From Hyphomicrobiales bacterium (GTDB taxonomy: Bacteria > Pseudomonadota > Alphaproteobacteria > Rhizobiales > Beijerinckiaceae): 64,000 nt of DNA. Below, one piece after another: positions 1 to 10,796 of this stretch (position 1 is the first letter of the stretch; the number at the start of each line of letters is the position of its first letter). The notes beneath the pieces were generated by a model that had not been told where the DNA came from, did no database searches, and saw only the letters and a program-made list of their open reading frames with translations. A program made the position numbers and the translations under genes. The DNA lies in NCBI GenBank assembly GCA_027484655.1, contig JAIXSM010000005.1, forward strand, positions 1-64,000, given 5' to 3'.

Positions 1-1155
1 CACGGGCGCAAGGTCGCGGCCGATATCGCTTGCGCGCCAGCCGTTCTCATAAGCCGCGAGTTCGTCGCCGCTGCGCCCTTCCGCCAGCGCCTGCGCGACG
101 CTTTCGGCCGCCAGCATCCCCGAGAGCACGGCGTTGTGCGAACCCTTGATGCGCGCCACGTTGACGAAGCCTGCCGCGCACCCCAGCAGCGCGCCGCCTG
201 GGAAGACGAGCTTCGGCACGCTCTGCCAGCCGCCTTCCGTGATCGCCCGCGCCCCGTAGGCGACGCGGCGGCCGCCCTCGAACAGCGGCGCAATCATCGG
301 ATGGGTCTTGAACCGCTGAAGCTCATCGAAGGGAGAGAGAGTCGGATTCTCATAATTGAGATGGACCACCATCCCCACGAGAACCTGATTGTTTTCTATG
401 TGGTAGATGAAGCTGCCGCCGCCTGTGCGGTTGTCCAGCGGCCAGCCCATTGAATGTTGTACGAGGCCCTGCTTGTGCAAGGCGGGGTCGATGTCCCAGA
501 TCTCCTTCACGCCGATCGCGTACTTCTGCGGGTCGCGGCCCTCATCGAGCCGATAGCGCGCGATGGCCTGCTTGGAGAGCGAGCCGCGGGCGCCCTCCGC
601 CAGCAGCGTGTACTTGCCCACAAGCTCCATGCCGCGGGTGAAGGAGTCCTTGGGCTCGCCGTCGCGGCTCACCCCCATGTCGCCGGTGGCGACGCCGCGC
701 ACCGCGCCATTCTCGTCGAACAGCAGTTCGGTCGCCGCGAAGCCTGGATAGATCTCGACGCCCAGCGCCTCGGCGCGGGCGGCCAGATAGCGCGCCACGT
801 TGGCCAGCGAGCCAACGAAGCAGCCATGGTTGCTCATGAGCGGCGGCATCAGGCGCTGCGGCAGGCGCGCGCCGCCACCGGGGCCCAGCACGTACATCCG
901 GTCTTCCGTGACTTGCGTCTTCAGCGGCCGCGCGGCGTCTTCCCGCCAGTCCGGGAGCAGGCGGTCAAGGCCGATGGGGTCGATCACCGCGCCCGAAAGG
1001 ATGTGCGCGCCGGCTTCCGAGCCTTTTTCGACCACAACCACGGAGGCGTCCGGGGCGAGCTGCTTGAGGCGGATGGCGGCGGCGAGGCCTGCCGGCCCAG
1101 CGCCGACGACAACCACGTCGTATTCCATGCTCTCGCGCGGCGGCAGTTCGGCCAT
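1..1155 (-). CDS. Electron transfer flavoprotein-ubiquinone oxidoreductase (partial, C-terminus off window)
   Basis: Reverse-strand translation from ATG at 1155: MAELPPRESMEYDVVVVGAGPAGLAAAIRLKQLAPD... with FAD GxGxxG motif and ETF-QO-like GCFVGSLANVARYLAARAEALGVEIYPGFAA and GGGSFIYHIENNQVLVGMVVHLNYENP. Confidence 0.9.
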   Translation of the reverse strand, partial: MAELPPRESMEYDVVVVGAGPAGLAAAIRLKQLAPDASVVVVEKGSEAGAHILSGAVIDPIGLDRLLPDWREDAARPLKTQVTEDRMYVLGPGGGARLPQRLMPPLMSNHGCFVGSLANVARYLAARAEALGVEIYPGFAATELLFDENGAVRGVATGDMGVSRDGEPKDSFTRGMELVGKYTLLAEGARGSLSKQAIARYRLDEGRDPQKYAIGVKEIWDIDPALHKQGLVQHSMGWPLDNRTGGGSFIYHIENNQVLVGMVVHLNYENPTLSPFDELQRFKTHPMIAPLFEGGRRVAYGARAITEGGWQSVPKLVFPGGALLGCAAGFVNVARIKGSHNAVLSGMLAAESVAQALAEGRSGDELAAYENGWRASDIGRDLAPV

Positions 1156-1252
1156 GTGTTCGTTCCCTGATGGTCCTTGGGCTCCCGCATCCTGATTAGC
1201 CCATTCGCGCGGCGCTGCGAAAGACTGTTCCCCGCTGGCGCGTGCGACTACA

Positions 1253-2128
1253 ATGACAACCATGATCGACGCCGCCCAGCTCTCCCACGCCGAGCTAGAA
1301 GCCGTTCTCCGCTGGTACGCGGCGATGGGCGTCGACCAGCCGCTCGTGGACGCGCCTCGCAACCGCTTCGCGGAGTTCGAGCAGGAGGTCGCGCGCCGCG
1401 CCGCCCAGCCCGCCCCGCAGCCCGTCGCCGACGCGCCCCGTCGCTCGCCTGTCTCACCATTGCGCCCCCCGCCTGCGCCTCTGCCGCCGGCCCGGCCGGC
1501 GGCCATCAGCGCGGAGCAGGCTGTCCTCAAGGCGCAGGAGACTGCGGCGGCCGCCGCCACGCTCGACGAACTGCGCGCGGGGCGGGAGGCTTTCGACGGC
1601 GGCGGGCTCAAGCGCACCGCAAGCAAGCTCGTGTTCGCGGACGGGAATCCCGCCGCCCGCATCATGCTGGTCGGCGAGGCGCCGGGCGGCGATGAGGATC
1701 GGGAGGGCCGCCCCTTCGTCGGGCGCGCAGGCCGCCTGCTGGACCGGATGCTCGCGTCCATCGGGCTCGACCGGGAGCAAGTTTACATCGCCAACGTGGT
1801 TCCGTGGCGCCCGCCGGGCAATCGCACGCCCACGCCGCAGGAAATGGCGGTCTGCGAGCCGTTCATCCGCCGTCAGATCGAGCTTGTGAACCCCGATCAT
1901 CTGGTGTGCCTCGGCGCCGCCTCCGCAGCCGCGCTCCTTGGTGTGAAGGAGGGCATCACCCGGGCGCGGGGCCGGGCGTATGAATACGAAATCGGCAAAG
2001 GGGAGGGGGCGCGGCGTATTCATGCCTGCGCCATGCTCCACCCCGCCTACCTGATCCGCCAGCCGCTTCACAAGAAGCTCGCCTGGGCGGATTTGCGCAC
2101 GCTGAAAAAGGCGCTCGCGCCGGGTTGA
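1253..2128 (+). CDS. Uracil-DNA glycosylase, family 4 type
   Basis: ORF 291 aa; MLVGEAPGGDEDREGRPFVGRAGRLLDRML, NVVPWRPPGNRTPTPQE and HPAYLIRQP motifs. Confidence 0.9.
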   Translation: MTTMIDAAQLSHAELEAVLRWYAAMGVDQPLVDAPRNRFAEFEQEVARRAAQPAPQPVADAPRRSPVSPLRPPPAPLPPARPAAISAEQAVLKAQETAAAAATLDELRAGREAFDGGGLKRTASKLVFADGNPAARIMLVGEAPGGDEDREGRPFVGRAGRLLDRMLASIGLDREQVYIANVVPWRPPGNRTPTPQEMAVCEPFIRRQIELVNPDHLVCLGAASAAALLGVKEGITRARGRAYEYEIGKGEGARRIHACAMLHPAYLIRQPLHKKLAWADLRTLKKALAPG

Positions 2129-2197
2129 CGCCGCCTCGCGCTGGCGGCTCGCCAGCAAGCTGCCTATGTTGAACAACCAACGCCTTCGCCGGAGACT

Positions 2198-3310
2198 TTG
2201 CGCATGAACAGGTTCAGCGGCTGGCTCATGGCTGGCGCTCTCGTGCTGCTGGCGCTTTTCGTCGCCGAGCCGTACGTGGCGCGTCTCATGTACAGCGCCA
2301 CGGAGCCGCGCGCGGTGACCCCATCTGGGGGTTTGGCGCAGGGCGAGCAGCACACCATCGAGCTGTTCCGGCGCGCGTCGCCTTCCGTCGTGCATGTGTT
2401 CGCCGAGCCGCGCGGATCGCGCCTGCGCGAGCGTTTCAGCAGCCGCGAGAGCGAGGATGACCAGCGCCAGAGCGGCACGGGCCTTGTGTGGGATCAGGCG
2501 GGCCACATCGTCACCAACAACCACGTTGTGTCGGGCGCCGCGTCCTATCGTGTGCGCCTCGCCAACGGCGAGAACGTGCCGGCGACGCTCGTAGGCCGCG
2601 CCGAGGCGTACGATCTCGCGGTCCTGCGGCTGGGCCGCGTGTCGTCGCCCCCGCCGCCGCTGGCGCTGGGCACGTCCGCCGACTTGCAGGTGGGGCAGGC
2701 GGTGTACGCCATCGGCAACCCGTTCGGGCTCGACCAGACGCTCACAACCGGCATCATCAGCGCGCTGAGGCGGCGCGTGCCCACCGATGACGGTGGCGAA
2801 CTGTCCGACGTGATCCAGACGGACGCGGCGATCAATCCCGGCAATTCTGGCGGGCCACTGCTGGATTCGACAGGCCGGCTGATCGGCGTCAACACCGCGA
2901 TCTATTCGCCCAGCGGCGCGTCGGTGGGCATCGGCTTCGCAATACCGGTCGATGTGGTGAACCGTGTCGCGCCGCAGCTCATCAGGCAGGGGTCTGTTCC
3001 AACGCCCGGGATCGGCGTTCTTGTCGGCCACGAGGGCATGACCGCGCAGCTGGGCGTGGACGGGCTCATCATCATGCGGACCGTCGAGGGCTCACCTGCG
3101 GAGCGCGCCGGCCTGCGGGGGCTCGATCCGCGCACGGGAATGCTGGGCGACGTCATCGTCTCCGCCAACGGCAAGCCGGTGCGCAGGCTCGGCGATCTGG
3201 CGTCTGTGCTCCGCGAGATCGGGGTGGGAAAAACCGTGCGTCTGGGCGTGAGCCGCGGCGGTCGCGTGCTTCAGATGGATGTGGAGATCACCGACATCCG
3301 CGAGCGTTGA
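2198..3310 (+). CDS. DegP/HtrA-like trypsin-like serine protease with PDZ domain
   Basis: ORF 370 aa; N-terminal hydrophobic segment, GHIVTNNHVV, DLAVLRL, GNSGGPLLD catalytic motifs, C-terminal PDZ-like region. Confidence 0.92.
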   Translation: MRMNRFSGWLMAGALVLLALFVAEPYVARLMYSATEPRAVTPSGGLAQGEQHTIELFRRASPSVVHVFAEPRGSRLRERFSSRESEDDQRQSGTGLVWDQAGHIVTNNHVVSGAASYRVRLANGENVPATLVGRAEAYDLAVLRLGRVSSPPPPLALGTSADLQVGQAVYAIGNPFGLDQTLTTGIISALRRRVPTDDGGELSDVIQTDAAINPGNSGGPLLDSTGRLIGVNTAIYSPSGASVGIGFAIPVDVVNRVAPQLIRQGSVPTPGIGVLVGHEGMTAQLGVDGLIIMRTVEGSPAERAGLRGLDPRTGMLGDVIVSANGKPVRRLGDLASVLREIGVGKTVRLGVSRGGRVLQMDVEITDIRER

Positions 3311-3340
3311 ACCATCCCAGCACCGGGATAGTACTTAAGA

Positions 3341-3374
3341 AAAAACCCCTCCGCGCAGGGCGCGAAGGGGTTCA
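3341..3374 (-). terminator. Rho-independent terminator downstream of cspA-like gene
   Basis: Hairpin aacccctccgcgcagggcgcgaaggggtt with A-run on + strand (T-run on minus strand). Confidence 0.75.
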
Positions 3375-3394
3375 AAATCTCGCTGAGAGGTCGC

Positions 3395-3604
3395 TTACGC
3401 GGCCTGGAGATTGCCAGCCGACTGCTTGCCCGAGCGGCGATCCGTCTCGAGCTCGTAGGAGACCTTCTGGCCTTCGTTCAGCGTGCGCATGCCGGCGCGC
3501 TCAACGGCGGAGATGTGCACGAACACATCCTTGCCGCCCTGATCCGGCTGAATGAAGCCGTAGCCTTTTTCGGTGTTGAACCACTTCACTGTTCCCGTAG
3601 CCAT
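3395..3604 (-). CDS. Cold-shock protein (CspA family)
   Basis: 69 aa [38 protein letters not shown]. Confidence 0.97.
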   Translation of the reverse strand: MATGTVKWFNTEKGYGFIQPDQGGKDVFVHISAVERAGMRTLNEGQKVSYELETDRRSGKQSAGNLQAA

Positions 3605-3865
3605 GGGACTATCCTTTGATCGTAAGTGCGCATGAGCGAGCGTTTTGACGCGCCGCCCGGGGTCGTCGAGTTTTGGTAGATGGACAGTCGTGCGCCGATC
3701 TCAGATAGGCGAAGCAGCCAAGTCGTCAGGCCAAAGTCGATGTCCCTCACATAGGGCATTGATCTGCCAATAGCAAGGTAGAGCGGCGCTGTTCGCAGGG
3801 CGCCTCTTGCCGCGACGGGCGCGAAAGCGGCGCCTGTCGCAACGTCAGAGCTGCAAGAGCGACAT

Positions 3866-6031
3866 TCAGCCGCTGATCTTCGAGAAGTCCGCGACCGTGT
3901 GAACCGCGCCGCGCAGCGCGTTGAGCAGCGCAAGACGGTTGAGCCGGCGCGCGGGCTCGGGATCGTTCACGGTGACCTTCTCGAAGAACGCATCCACCGG
4001 CGCGCGCAGTTTTGACAGCGCGGACATGGCGGCGGCGAAATCCTCGCGCGCGATAGCCTGCGCGGCCTCCGCCTGCGCGCGCTCCAGCGTGAGGGCAAGC
4101 GCCTTTTCCTCATCGAGCACGAACGCGGATGCGTCGTAGGCCACGCCGAAGTCCGCGCCCTTTTCCTTCTTCTCTTCAGCGCGCACGATGTTGGCCGCGC
4201 GCTTGTAGCCGGCGAGCAGGTTCTTGCCGTCGTCGGTCTCAAGGAAGGAGCCCAGCGCCTCGACGCGCCGCACGATCATGAGCAGGTCGTCGCTCGCGCC
4301 GCCCGCGCCCAGCGCGGAGTCGATCAGATCATGCCGCGCGCCCTTGTCGCGCAGATACACCTTCAGGCGGTCGTGGATGAAGGAGAGGAGGTCGGCCGTG
4401 ACGTCCTCTGCCGAAGCCTTCAGCGCGACCCGCTGACCCATTGCAGCAAAATGAGAGCCGGCGAGCGATGCGAGCCCCACCCGCTTCTCATTCTCAAGAA
4501 CGAGACGGATCACGCCCAGCGCCGCGCGACGCAGCGCGTAAGGATCCTTCGAGCCCGTGGGCTTTTCATCAATGGCCCAGAAGCCCACAAGCGTATCGAT
4601 CTTGTCGGCCAGCGCCACCGCCACGGACACCGGGTTTGTTGGCGTTCTGTCGCTGGGGCCCAGCGGCTTGTAGTGCTCTTCAATCGCCGCGCACACGTCC
4701 GCGTGCTCGCCCTGAAGCTCCGCGTAACGGCGGCCCATGAGCCCCTGCGTCTCGGGAAACTCGCCGACGACTTCGGTCATCAGATCGGCCTTGGCGAGTT
4801 CCGCCGCACGCGCGGCAAGCGCAGGGTCAGCGCCCACAAGCGGGGCGATCTCCTGCGCCAGCGCCTTGATGCGCTGCACGCGTTCGCCTTGCGTGCCAAG
4901 CTTTTCGTGAAACACGATATTCAGCGCGTTCAGCTTGGCGAGGCGCTGGTCCAGCGGCTTGGCGCGGTTCTCATCGTTCGCGTAGTCGGGCAGGGGGCCC
5001 TGATCGGTCTTCCAGAAGTACAGCGCGTCGGACAGGCGCGCGCGCACCACGCGGCCGTTGCCCGCCGCAATCGCGTTGCCGCCATCGGTGGCGATGACGT
5101 TGGAGACGAGGATGAAGCGGTTGGCCAGCGCGCCGTCAGGGCGCCTCAGCACAAAGCACTTCTGGTTTGCGCGGATGGTGGCGCGGATCACCTCCGCCGG
5201 GATGTCGAGAAATTCCTGCTCGAACGCGCCCATGAGAGGCACAGGCCACTCGACAAGTCCGGCGACCTCATCAAGCAGGCCTTCGTCCTCAACAAGTTCA
5301 AGGCCCTGCGCAAAGGCGAGATCCTTGGCGTCCGCCATAATCATGTGCTTGCGGCGCTCGGGGTCGAGGACGACCTTCGCCTTCTCCAGCGCCTGCTGGT
5401 AGTCGTCGAACCGGCGCACGCGGATCGCCTGCGGCGCCAGAAAACGGTGGCCATAGGTCACATCGCCGGCGTGGATGCCATCCACCTCGAAGGGAACCAC
5501 GTCCGGGTCTTCGGTCTCGGGACCGAATGTTGCGACGATGGAATGGAGCGGGCGCACCCAGCGCAACGCGTCGGGCCGCGTGGAGGCCGCGCCCCAGCGC
5601 ATGGATTTGGGCCACGGGAACGTGCGGATAATGGCGGGCAGCACCTCGGCCAGCACATCAAGGGTGGCGGAGCCGGCCTTCTCGACCACGGCGACGTAGA
5701 ACTCGCCCTTGCCCTTGGGGTCGGCCTCGATTTTCGCCTGATCGAGCGACTGGAGTCCCGCTGCGCGCAAAAATCCCTGCACGGCGGCGTCGGGCGCGCC
5801 CACGCGCGGGCCTTTCTTCTCCTCGCGCACGTCGGGGCTGCGCTGGGGCAGGCCGGCCACATGCAGCGCGAGGCGCCGGGGCGTGGCGAAGGCGGCTGCG
5901 CCCTCGTAGGCGAGGCCGCGCTCCACCAGCGCGTTCGTGACGAGGCGCTTGAGGTCATCCGACGCCTGCTTCTGCATGCGCGCGGGAATTTCTTCGCTGA
6001 ACAGTTCGAGGAGAAGGTCGGGCATGGCCAA
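3866..6031 (-). CDS. glyS: Glycyl-tRNA synthetase beta subunit
   Basis: 721 aa; [18 protein letters not shown]... [21 protein letters not shown]-like [26 protein letters not shown]. Confidence 0.96.
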   Translation of the reverse strand: MAMPDLLLELFSEEIPARMQKQASDDLKRLVTNALVERGLAYEGAAAFATPRRLALHVAGLPQRSPDVREEKKGPRVGAPDAAVQGFLRAAGLQSLDQAKIEADPKGKGEFYVAVVEKAGSATLDVLAEVLPAIIRTFPWPKSMRWGAASTRPDALRWVRPLHSIVATFGPETEDPDVVPFEVDGIHAGDVTYGHRFLAPQAIRVRRFDDYQQALEKAKVVLDPERRKHMIMADAKDLAFAQGLELVEDEGLLDEVAGLVEWPVPLMGAFEQEFLDIPAEVIRATIRANQKCFVLRRPDGALANRFILVSNVIATDGGNAIAAGNGRVVRARLSDALYFWKTDQGPLPDYANDENRAKPLDQRLAKLNALNIVFHEKLGTQGERVQRIKALAQEIAPLVGADPALAARAAELAKADLMTEVVGEFPETQGLMGRRYAELQGEHADVCAAIEEHYKPLGPSDRTPTNPVSVAVALADKIDTLVGFWAIDEKPTGSKDPYALRRAALGVIRLVLENEKRVGLASLAGSHFAAMGQRVALKASAEDVTADLLSFIHDRLKVYLRDKGARHDLIDSALGAGGASDDLLMIVRRVEALGSFLETDDGKNLLAGYKRAANIVRAEEKKEKGADFGVAYDASAFVLDEEKALALTLERAQAEAAQAIAREDFAAAMSALSKLRAPVDAFFEKVTVNDPEPARRLNRLALLNALRGAVHTVADFSKISG

Positions 6032-6102
6032 GCGTTCGTTGTGTGATGGGGCTTGTTAGTCGCTGGCGGCGCGGATGTCACGCCACAGGCGCGCGCGCCC
6101 CA

Positions 6103-7767
6103 TCAGCCGGGTACGTCGCCGTGGTCACGCCCGAGGCAGGGCGCCCGTTTCTCCGCTGTCGCCTGCCCGCCGTCCTCGCGCAGCAGGTGAAGCTCCCGGT
6201 CGTGGAAACGTTCAAGCCCCGGCTGGGGGCAGACGTGGATCACGATGGCATGAGCCAGATCCCCGCGGAGAAAATCCATCATCCGCGCCTCGCTCTCCTC
6301 GTCGAGGGCCGAGGTAGGCTCATCCATCACGAGCACGTCGGGGGGCGCCAGCAGCACGCGGGCGAAGGCGACGCGCTGCTGTTCGCCGGCCGAGAGCGCG
6401 GTGCGCCAGTCGTCTGTCTCGTCGAGCCGCGCAATGAGGTGCGCGAGCCCACAGCGGGTCAGCGCGTCCGCGATCCGCTGTTGCGGTTCTTCGCGTTCAA
6501 AGTTCGGGTAGAGCAGCGCGGCGCGCAGGGAGCCCGGCGGAAAGTAAGGCTGCTGCGGCAGGAAGGCGACTTTTGCACGGGGCGGGATCTGTATCTCTCC
6601 CGATCCCCACGGCCACAGGCCTGCAATGGCGCGGATGAGCGTGCTTTTGCCGGAGCCGCAATCGCCGCGGACCAGCACTTTCTGGCCCGGCGCGATCACC
6701 GTTTCGGCGTCCCCGACGACGATGCGCCCGTCATGCTGGGTGATGCGGACATTGAACAGATGCACGCTGTCGTCCGGCGATGGCCGATGCGCCACCATGT
6801 CGCTGCGTCCGTGGCGGCTGATCGTCGCGTCGAGTCGGTCGAAAGCGTCGTTCAGCTCGCTGACGCGCCGGGCGGATGCGAACCAGTCCGCGAGGCGCAG
6901 CGCGTTTTCGGCGATCCAGTTGAGGGCCGCCTGCACTTGCACGAATGCGGCCGCAGCCTGCATCAGCGAGCCGAGGCTCATATCGCCCGCCAGATACTTC
7001 GGCGCGCCCAGCAGCAGGGGCGCGACGGGCGCAATCATCAGAGTGGCGGCGGTGATCCATGTCATGTGGCCCTGCTTCCACATCATGGCGCGCCAGCGGC
7101 GGATCACATCGGCGAAGGTGTGCGAAAGGCGGCTGCGCTCGTCCTCCTCCCCGCCGATGAGGGCGATGTTCTCGGCGCTCTCGCGCACCCGGGTCAACTC
7201 GTCGCGGAACCGGGCTTCGCCCGCAGTCTTGCGCTCCACCTCCTGCACCAGCAGCCGGCCCAGCACCGCCACGGCGAACGTCGTGACAGCCGAATAGAGC
7301 GCGCAGCCCAGCACCATGTAGCCGGGAATATAGACGCCGCCGACATGGATGCCGCCGCCCACCACCCACAGGACGCCAGCAAAGGAGATCACGGCGACGA
7401 TCGCGTTCAACGCGCCGACCGCGAAATCCACCAGCAGTTCGGTCGCCAGCCGCGCGTCTTCCGACATGCGCGCCTCCGGGTTCGCCGCCTCGCCGGACAC
7501 AATGCTGAGTTGATAAAAGCGGCGCCCGGACAGCCACCGGGCCATGAGCGCGCGCGTCAGCCATCGCCGCCAACGCACCTGCAGCCGGGTCCGCATGTGG
7601 ATGAGACCCATCGCCGCCAGCGCTGAGATCAGGACCAGACCAGCGATCAACGCGACGCCCGTCCAGAGGGTCGCCACATCCCGGCGCTCGAGAGCGTCGA
7701 AAAAGTACTTGTTCCAGCGATTGACCGCCAGCGCCGCGCCGACCACAGCCAGGACGAAGGCGATCAC
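6103..7767 (-). CDS. SbmA/BacA/YddA-like ABC transporter (permease fused to ATPase)
   Basis: 554 aa from the GTG at 7767; LVRGDCGSGKSTLIRAIAGLWPWGSGEI Walker A, LSAGEQQRVAFARVLL signature, VLVMDEPTSALDEESE; the frame stays open upstream to about 7910 (RNGRAGRFLKFSLGFWRGPERQRAWLLTIG), so the true start is uncertain. Confidence 0.88.
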   Translation of the reverse strand: MIAFVLAVVGAALAVNRWNKYFFDALERRDVATLWTGVALIAGLVLISALAAMGLIHMRTRLQVRWRRWLTRALMARWLSGRRFYQLSIVSGEAANPEARMSEDARLATELLVDFAVGALNAIVAVISFAGVLWVVGGGIHVGGVYIPGYMVLGCALYSAVTTFAVAVLGRLLVQEVERKTAGEARFRDELTRVRESAENIALIGGEEDERSRLSHTFADVIRRWRAMMWKQGHMTWITAATLMIAPVAPLLLGAPKYLAGDMSLGSLMQAAAAFVQVQAALNWIAENALRLADWFASARRVSELNDAFDRLDATISRHGRSDMVAHRPSPDDSVHLFNVRITQHDGRIVVGDAETVIAPGQKVLVRGDCGSGKSTLIRAIAGLWPWGSGEIQIPPRAKVAFLPQQPYFPPGSLRAALLYPNFEREEPQQRIADALTRCGLAHLIARLDETDDWRTALSAGEQQRVAFARVLLAPPDVLVMDEPTSALDEESEARMMDFLRGDLAHAIVIHVCPQPGLERFHDRELHLLREDGGQATAEKRAPCLGRDHGDVPG

Positions 7768-8107
7768 CCCGATGGTGAGCAGCCACGCGCGCTGGCGTTC
7801 CGGACCGCGCCAGAAGCCGAGCGAGAACTTGAGGAAGCGGCCCGCACGCCCGTTCCGAAGGTCGGGGTGGGGAGCGCGCGTCGGCGCGTGGTCGTCAGGC
7901 AGGGGGCGGGTCAGTCGCAGCCTCGGCGTTGGAGCGTGTCATCCATAACGACGCCGGCACCTGAAGCGTTCAATTCGTCGCGCCCCTGTCAAAACCGATC
8001 GGGCGCCCTAGCTTTATGCTCGGAGCGAGTATAAGAATTGCGCGCCGGCCCCCAGCCGGCTTTTGCAGGCGGCTCTTATGCTCGCAATGAGTAGAAGGGA
8101 AGAGGAC

Positions 8108-9190
8108 ATGGACGACACGAGCGCTCTCAACCAGACGTCGGCTGCAAAGCCCGCGCTCTCCGACGCCGCGCGCCGGTTCGGCGTCCTCCCCATGCCCGAT
8201 CTGGCGTGGACGCCCGAGGTCGAGCGCGAGACCGCGCACCTGTACGAGAAGGTCAAGGCCGTCGTGCCGCCGGTGGAGTGGCCGTTCCACGCCCCGTACG
8301 TGAAGGCCATCAACGATCTCAAGAAGCAGCGCAACGCCGTCATTCTGGCGCACAACTACCAGACGCCCGAGATCTACAACTGCGTGGCCGACGTGGTGGG
8401 GGACTCGCTGCAGCTCGCCAAGCTCGCCGCTGAATCCACCGCGGATGTCATCGTGCAGGGCGGCGTCCACTTCATGGCCGAGACGTCGAAGCTGCTCAAC
8501 CCGCACAAGACGGTGCTCATCCCCGATTCAAGGGCTGGCTGCTCGCTGGCGGAATCGATCACCGGCGCCGACGTGCGCCTGCTGCGCCAAAAGTATCCGG
8601 GTGTTCCGGTGGTCGCGTATGTGAACACGTCGGCCGAGGTGAAGGCGGAGGTGGACATCTGCTGCACGTCGTCGAACGCGCTCAAAGTGGTCGAGAGCCT
8701 TGGCGTTGACCGCGTGATCTTCCTGCCTGACCAATATCTGGCGAAGAACGTGCAGGCGCAGACCAAGGTGCAGATCATCTCATGGGCGGGCGCCTGCGAG
8801 GTGCATGAGCGCTTCACGGCGGAAGAGATGCTGCGCTATCGCGCCGACGATCCGTCGATCACCATCATCGCCCATCCGGAGTGCCCGCCGGAGGTGGTTG
8901 AGGTAAGCGACTTCGCCGGCTCCACCGCGGCGATGATCGACTTCGTGAAGACGAAGAAGCCCAAGCGCGTGCTGCTGGTGACCGAGTGCTCCATGGCCGA
9001 CAACATCGCCACGGAGACGCTGGGCGTCACCGAGTTCGTGCGGCCCTGCAACCTGTGCCCGCACATGAAGCGCATCACGCTGCCGAAGATTCTCGAAAGC
9101 CTCGTTTACATGCGCGAGGAGGTCGTCATCGACGCGGCGCTTGCCGAACGCGCCCGCCGCTCCGTGCAGCGGATGATCGATCTGGGGTGA
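8108..9190 (+). CDS. nadA: Quinolinate synthase NadA
   Basis: [49 protein letters not shown]; start at MDDTS within ORF 8063-9190. Confidence 0.96.
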   Translation: MDDTSALNQTSAAKPALSDAARRFGVLPMPDLAWTPEVERETAHLYEKVKAVVPPVEWPFHAPYVKAINDLKKQRNAVILAHNYQTPEIYNCVADVVGDSLQLAKLAAESTADVIVQGGVHFMAETSKLLNPHKTVLIPDSRAGCSLAESITGADVRLLRQKYPGVPVVAYVNTSAEVKAEVDICCTSSNALKVVESLGVDRVIFLPDQYLAKNVQAQTKVQIISWAGACEVHERFTAEEMLRYRADDPSITIIAHPECPPEVVEVSDFAGSTAAMIDFVKTKKPKRVLLVTECSMADNIATETLGVTEFVRPCNLCPHMKRITLPKILESLVYMREEVVIDAALAERARRSVQRMIDLG

Positions 9191-9202
9191 GGCGGGCGCT
9201 TC

Positions 9203-9272
9203 CATGGACCGCGCGCGTCCCCGCGCGCCACATCCCCGGACGCGAAGCGATCCGGGGCCCCGCGCGCTCTTG
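9203..9272. repeat. Dispersed intergenic repeat, copy 1
   Basis: tggaccgcgcgcgtccccgcgcgccacatccccggacgcgaagcgatccggggccccgcgcgc; inverted related copy at 39088-39140. Confidence 0.7.
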
Positions 9273-9327
9273 AGTGGGCCTGTGCGGGCGAGGACGCCCG
9301 CGGTCCAGACCATCCTACGTCGAGCAT

Positions 9328-9361
9328 AAAAAAAACCCCGGAGCAGCGCTCCGGGGTTTTG
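9328..9361. terminator. Bidirectional-type rho-independent terminator
   Basis: aaaaaaaaccccggagcagcgctccggggttttg between convergent nadA and atpF-like genes. Confidence 0.8.
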
Positions 9362-9382
9362 TCGTTTAGCCCTGCGGCTCAA

Positions 9383-9871
9383 TCAGTGGGCGAGGTTCAC
9401 GCGCACGTTGGCGATGTCGCGGCCCACCAGATCGGCGGCCACATCGCCCTTGACCTGCGCGCGCAGCACTTTTTCGGCGGCGAGCACAGCGGCGTCAGCG
9501 GCGGCGGCGCGCACGTCGTTGGTCGCCTGCGCTTCGGCCATGGCGATCTTCGCCTCCGCCTGCTTGGTGCGGCGGGCGACGAACTCTTCCATGCGGGTCG
9601 CAGTCTCGCGGGCGAGGGCTTCCGCCTCGTCGCGGGCCTGGGCGACGATGGCGTCTGCCTCGGCCTGCGCCTGGGCGGCGCGCGCCTTGTAGGAGGCGAG
9701 GACGGCCTCAGCCTCTTCACGGAGGCGGCGGGCCTCCTCGAGTTCGTCGGAGATCATCTGGCCGCGCTTGTCCAGCGCCCCCACAATGATCTTGTGCACG
9801 CCCAGATAGGCCAGCAGCAGGACGAAGAGGGAGAAGCCGACGGCGACGAAGAAACCGGAGTCGAAATGCAT
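9383..9871 (-). CDS. atpF: F0F1 ATP synthase subunit b
   Basis: 162 aa, single N-terminal TM then long coiled coil; clusters with b', c, a subunits. Confidence 0.93.
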   Translation of the reverse strand: MHFDSGFFVAVGFSLFVLLLAYLGVHKIIVGALDKRGQMISDELEEARRLREEAEAVLASYKARAAQAQAEADAIVAQARDEAEALARETATRMEEFVARRTKQAEAKIAMAEAQATNDVRAAAADAAVLAAEKVLRAQVKGDVAADLVGRDIANVRVNLAH

Positions 9872-9881
9872 GTCAGTCTCC

Positions 9882-10424
9882 TCAGCCCGCCTTCACGGCG
9901 TCTTCGACAAGCTTGCGATCCGCGTCGCGGCCGGTGAGCTGGCGCACGATCGCCGAAGCCGCGTCGGCGGCGATGGCGGATACGTTGCCCATGGCCTGCG
10001 CCTTGGTGGCGGCGATCTGGCTTTCGGCGGCGGCGAGCTTCGCGTTCAGGTCCGCCTCAAGCGCCTTGCGCTTCGCGTCCGTCTCGGCGGTCAGCTTGTC
10101 GCGCAGATCCTGCACGGACTTCTGGGCGCCGGCCTTGGCGTCCGCGAGGGACTTCTCGTAAGCGGCGCCGGCGTCGTCCGCAGCCTTGCGGGCGGCGTTG
10201 GCGGCCTCGAGGTCGCTGGCGATGCGCGCGCTACGGGCCTCAAGGATCTCGGAGACGCGCGGCAGCGCCACCTTCGAGAGCATGTAGTAGAGCAGGCCGA
10301 ACGTGATCGCGAGCCAGAAGAGCTGCGAGGAGAACGTTGCGGTGTCGAACGGGGGGAATACGCCGGCGGCTCCGGAGGCGTTCGGTTGCGCCGCAGTGGC
10401 GGCAAGCGCTTGGGTGATGAACAT
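9882..10424 (-). CDS. F0F1 ATP synthase subunit b'
   Basis: 180 aa; [45 protein letters not shown]. Confidence 0.94.
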   Translation of the reverse strand: MFITQALAATAAQPNASGAAGVFPPFDTATFSSQLFWLAITFGLLYYMLSKVALPRVSEILEARSARIASDLEAANAARKAADDAGAAYEKSLADAKAGAQKSVQDLRDKLTAETDAKRKALEADLNAKLAAAESQIAATKAQAMGNVSAIAADAASAIVRQLTGRDADRKLVEDAVKAG

Positions 10425-10514
10425 CGTCTGGTCCCGGGTGGCTGCCCTGAATGGAAAGCGCCGCGCGCGGGGGCTGGATCAGAGGTCCGGCCCGGCCGCG
10501 CGCGGCGGAAGAAG

Positions 10515-10742
10515 TCAGACCACGAAAAGCAGCAGGATCGCGACGAGGAACGCGAAGATGCCGAGACCTTCCGCGAGCGCCGCGCCGATGAACGCGCGGC
10601 CGAACTGCGCGTCAGCCGCGGTCGGGTTGCGCAGGGCGCCGGAGAGGAAGTTGCCGAAGATGTTGCCCACGCCGAGAGCCGCGAGGCCCATGCCGATGGA
10701 AGCGATGCCGGCGCCGATGTACTTAGCTGCTACGGGATCCAT
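10515..10742 (-). CDS. atpE: F0F1 ATP synthase subunit c
   Basis: 75 aa [40 protein letters not shown]...[15 protein letters not shown]. Confidence 0.97.
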   Translation of the reverse strand: MDPVAAKYIGAGIASIGMGLAALGVGNIFGNFLSGALRNPTAADAQFGRAFIGAALAEGLGIFAFLVAILLLFVV

Positions 10743-10796
10743 TGTTCGAACTCCTGTTCGAGATTGAAGGGCGACCGTCTGTTGTTGAGATGTTTA

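Noticed and set aside
1454-3031. 525-aa minus-strand ORF across UDG and DegP genes
   Set aside because: Spans two well-supported + strand genes and has typical shadow composition.
4331-6046. 571-aa + strand ORF opposite glyS
   Set aside because: Shadow ORF from high-GC codon bias; the minus-strand translation is an unambiguous glycyl-tRNA synthetase beta subunit.
6043-7626. 527-aa + strand ORF opposite the ABC transporter
   Set aside because: Arg/His-rich shadow frame with no domain-like motifs; the opposite strand carries Walker motifs and an ABC signature.
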